Positions 6,133 through 7,851 of a stretch of 7,851 bases of DNA are shown in pieces. Within the stretch, counting starts at the first letter, position 1. The number at the start of each line of letters is the position of its first letter. The translations under genes and the position numbers were made by a program. Under the pieces are notes generated by a model. That model worked only from the letters and a program-made list of their open reading frames with translations, made no database searches and was not told the DNA's origin. The stretch covers positions 1-7,851 of the forward strand of contig JAFYOK010000065.1 in the NCBI GenBank assembly GCA_017560175.1, in the 5' to 3' direction. The stretch is from Clostridia bacterium. GTDB lineage: Bacteria; Bacillota; Clostridia; Oscillospirales; Butyricicoccaceae.

Positions 6133-7839
6133 ATGGCAAGACAGTACCCTCTGGAACTGACAAGAAACATCGGTATCATGGCTCATATCGACGCCGGTAA
6201 GACAACAACTACCGAGCGTATCCTGTACTACACCGGCAAAAGCCACAAGATCGGCGAGACACACGACGGCACCGCAACCATGGACTTCATGGCTCAGGAG
6301 CAGGAGCGTGGTATCACCATCACATCGGCTGCTACAACTTGCGCATGGAAGGGCCACAGACTGAACATCATCGACACACCGGGTCACGTTGACTTCACCG
6401 TTGAGGTTGAGCGTTCTCTGCGCGTCCTGGACGGTTCCGTCACAGTTCTGTGCGCAAAGGGCGGCGTTGAGCCCCAGTCTGAGACCGTATGGCGCCAGGC
6501 TGACAAGTACAACGTTCCCAGAATGGCATATGTCAACAAGATGGACATCATGGGCGCTGATTTCTACAACGTTATCAACATGATGCGTGATAGACTGAAG
6601 TGCAACGCTATGCCCATCCAGCTGCCCATCGGTTCTGAGGACTCCTTTAAGGGTCTGATTGACCTGGTCGAGATGAAGGCTTACATCTACAACGACAACC
6701 AGGGCAACGACATTACCGTTACCGATATCCCTGCTGACATGCAGGAGCAGGCTGAAGAGTATCGCAATGCTATGCTCGAAGCTATTTCCGAGTTTGACGA
6801 AGAGATCATGATGGCTTACCTCGAAGGTGAAGAAATCTCCGAAGAGTCCATCAAGAATGCGATTCGTTCTGCTACACTGGCTGTTAAGGTCGTACCCGTT
6901 TGCTGCGGTACATCTTACAGAAACAAGGGTGTTCAGAAGCTGCTGGATGCAATCGTTGCATACATGCCTTCTCCCCTGGACAGAAAGGCCATCGATGGCG
7001 TTAACCCCGACACCGGTGATGAGGATGTTCGTCATGCATCCGATGAAGAGCCCTTCTCGGCTCTGGCCTTCAAGATCATGACCGACCCCTATGTCGGTAA
7101 GCTCTGCTTCTTCAGAGTTTACTCCGGCACAGTTGCTGCTGGTACAGCTGTTCTGAACTCCGTCAAGGGTAACAGAGAGCGTATCGGCCGTATCCTGCTG
7201 ATGCATGCCAACCACAGAGAAGATCTGGAGATGGCATACTCGGGCGACATCGCCGCTGCTGTTGGTCTGAAGAACACAACAACAGGTGATACCCTGTGCG
7301 ACGAAAAGTCCCCCATCATTCTGGAGTCCATGGAGTTCCCCGAGCCCGTTATCAAGGTTGCCATCGAGCCCAAGACCAAGGCTGGTCAGGAGAAGATGGG
7401 TATCGCTCTGATGAAGCTGGCAGAAGAGGACCCCACATTCAAGACCTACACAGACGAAGAAACAGGCCAGACCATCATCGCAGGTATGGGCGAGCTGCAT
7501 CTGGAAATCATCGTCGACCGTCTGCTGCGTGAGTTCAAGGTCGAGGCTAACGTTGGTGCGCCCCAGGTTGCTTACAGAGAGACAATCCGTAAGCGCGCTG
7601 ATGTCGATCAGAAGTACGCTCGTCAGTCCGGTGGTAAGGGTCAGTACGGTCACGTTAAGATCATTCTGGAGCCCAACGAGGCTGGTAAGGGTTATGAGTT
7701 CATCAACAACGTTGTAGCCTGCCAGTACACCGGTCTGCATAGCGCCCTGGATACCGGCATCGACTGCGGGGATGTATTCCTTCGGAATGGCACCGCCGAC
7801 GATTTTGTTGACGAATTCATAACCTGCACCCGGCTCTAA
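6133..7839 (+). CDS. fusA: Elongation factor G, N-terminal 528 residues, then a non-homologous tail after an inverted junction
   Basis: EF-G is the GTPase that drives tRNA-mRNA translocation on the ribosome. The ATG at 6133 follows AAAGGAG (6118-6124) at 8 nt. The G domain shows the P-loop AHIDAGKT (17-24), switch I RGITIT (59-64), DTPGH (81-85, with catalytic H85) and NKMD (135-138). Domain II starts near EEPFSALAFKIMTDPYVGKL, and domain III includes EPKTKAGQEKMGIALMKLAEEDP split as EPKTKAGQEKMG and IALMKLAEEDP, then GMGELHLEIIVDRL. Domain IV begins with QSGGKGQYGHVKI and proceeds to GYEFINNVV, ending at V528 (7714-7716). After that the frame continues for 40 residues (ACQYTGLHSALDTG onward) with no EF-G character to a stop at 7837-7839. 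Those bases are antisense to a second EF-G fragment. About 165 residues of a usual 690-700 are missing, so this product as drawn would lack most of domain IV and all of domain V. The break is most likely artefactual. Confidence 0.93.
   Translation: MARQYPLELTRNIGIMAHIDAGKTTTTERILYYTGKSHKIGETHDGTATMDFMAQEQERGITITSAATTCAWKGHRLNIIDTPGHVDFTVEVERSLRVLDGSVTVLCAKGGVEPQSETVWRQADKYNVPRMAYVNKMDIMGADFYNVINMMRDRLKCNAMPIQLPIGSEDSFKGLIDLVEMKAYIYNDNQGNDITVTDIPADMQEQAEEYRNAMLEAISEFDEEIMMAYLEGEEISEESIKNAIRSATLAVKVVPVCCGTSYRNKGVQKLLDAIVAYMPSPLDRKAIDGVNPDTGDEDVRHASDEEPFSALAFKIMTDPYVGKLCFFRVYSGTVAAGTAVLNSVKGNRERIGRILLMHANHREDLEMAYSGDIAAAVGLKNTTTGDTLCDEKSPIILESMEFPEPVIKVAIEPKTKAGQEKMGIALMKLAEEDPTFKTYTDEETGQTIIAGMGELHLEIIVDRLLREFKVEANVGAPQVAYRETIRKRADVDQKYARQSGGKGQYGHVKIILEPNEAGKGYEFINNVVACQYTGLHSALDTGIDCGDVFLRNGTADDFVDEFITCTRL
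7702..7715. other. Inverted chimeric junction between two EF-G coding sequences
   Basis: The 14 nt ATCAACAACGTTGT fit both sequences: on + they encode part of FINNVV, and on - they encode the N-V-V-D of GYNVVD. They contain the perfect 10-bp palindrome ACAACGTTGT (7706-7715). Left of this stretch only the + strand makes EF-G; right of it only the - strand does. It is the breakpoint of a head-to-head join by microhomology. Confidence 0.85.
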
Positions 7840-7851
7840 AGGCTCGATGTC
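7702..7851 (-). CDS. fusA: Fragment of a second EF-G (domain IV), on the opposite strand, open at the window end
   Basis: Read from 7851 towards 7702, the minus strand encodes 50 residues: DIEPLEPGAGYEFVNKIVGG, then AIPKEYIPAVDAGIQGAMQT, then GVLAGYNVVD. This is canonical EF-G domain IV, following the known pattern GYEFxNxIxGGxIPxEYIPAVDxGIQ...GxLAGYxVVD. After D (7702-7704) the next expected residues (MKV or similar) are replaced by ELITLT, which is merely the reverse of the + strand fusA. Over the 18 positions where the two EF-G sequences overlap, 10 are identical, so this is not a copy of the + strand gene folded back on itself. It comes from another EF-G gene, either a paralogue or another organism. 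It uses a TTA leucine codon, which the + strand fusA avoids. It has no start or stop in the window. Confidence 0.88.

Noticed and set aside
5584..7701. The minus-strand open frame continuing from the inverted EF-G fragment through fusA and rpsG
   Set aside because: Only its part from 7702 upward is real EF-G. The rest is the codon-aligned shadow of fusA and rpsG, joined to the fragment by the junction.
1..7851. CRISPR array, insertion sequence, tRNA, rRNA or an accessory system
   Set aside because: No spaced direct repeats, transposase, cloverleaf or rRNA-like stretch was seen; apart from the fusA end, every gene belongs to the conserved rpoBC-str cluster.

Overview
The window is a stretch of the bacterial rpoBC-str ribosomal/transcription cluster, in the order rpoB (3' part) - rpoC - L7Ae-type K-turn-binding protein gene - rpsL - rpsG - fusA, all on the + strand. 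The small L7Ae-family gene between rpoC and rpsL, the beta' subunit without the large trigger-loop insertion of E. coli, the 13-residue N-terminal insert of S12 and the clostridial flavour of EF-G point to a Firmicute, most likely a Clostridia member near the Oscillospiraceae/Ruminococcaceae. Codons are strongly biased to C/G-ending forms, so this is not a low-GC clostridium. The genus cannot be named from this window.

Layout. 1-905: the last 300 codons of rpoB with an acidic tail. 927-4637: complete rpoC with both zinc sites and the catalytic NADFDGD loop. A near-consensus sigma-A promoter overlaps the rpoC stop codon and drives a short-leader gene for a K-turn-binding protein (4690-4935); that gene contains a perfect 13-bp hairpin closed by a GAAA loop. 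5001-5423: rpsL. 5424-5631: an AT-rich 208-nt spacer with a plausible promoter and an inverted repeat. 5632-6102: rpsG, starting at GTG. From 6133: fusA.

fusA is not intact. It reads as EF-G only to about 7716, in early domain IV. From about 7702 to the window end, the opposite strand encodes a second, different EF-G over the same part of domain IV. The two meet head-on at a shared 14-nt stretch containing the palindrome ACAACGTTGT. The simplest reading is an inverted chimera at a contig end (amplification or assembly); a real rearrangement between two fusA copies is less likely but not excluded. The fusA stop at 7837-7839 is therefore not a biological C-terminus.

Together the genes supply the two largest RNA polymerase subunits, two 30S proteins at or near the decoding centre and head, the translocase, and an RNA-fold-binding ribosome-associated protein. 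Apart from the fusA end, this is ordinary conserved core genome. I see no defence system, mobile element, CRISPR array, tRNA or rRNA. The points worth attention are the fusA junction, the hairpin inside the L7Ae-family gene, the embedded promoter, an apparent helical insertion in RpoC, and the structured rpsL-rpsG spacer.
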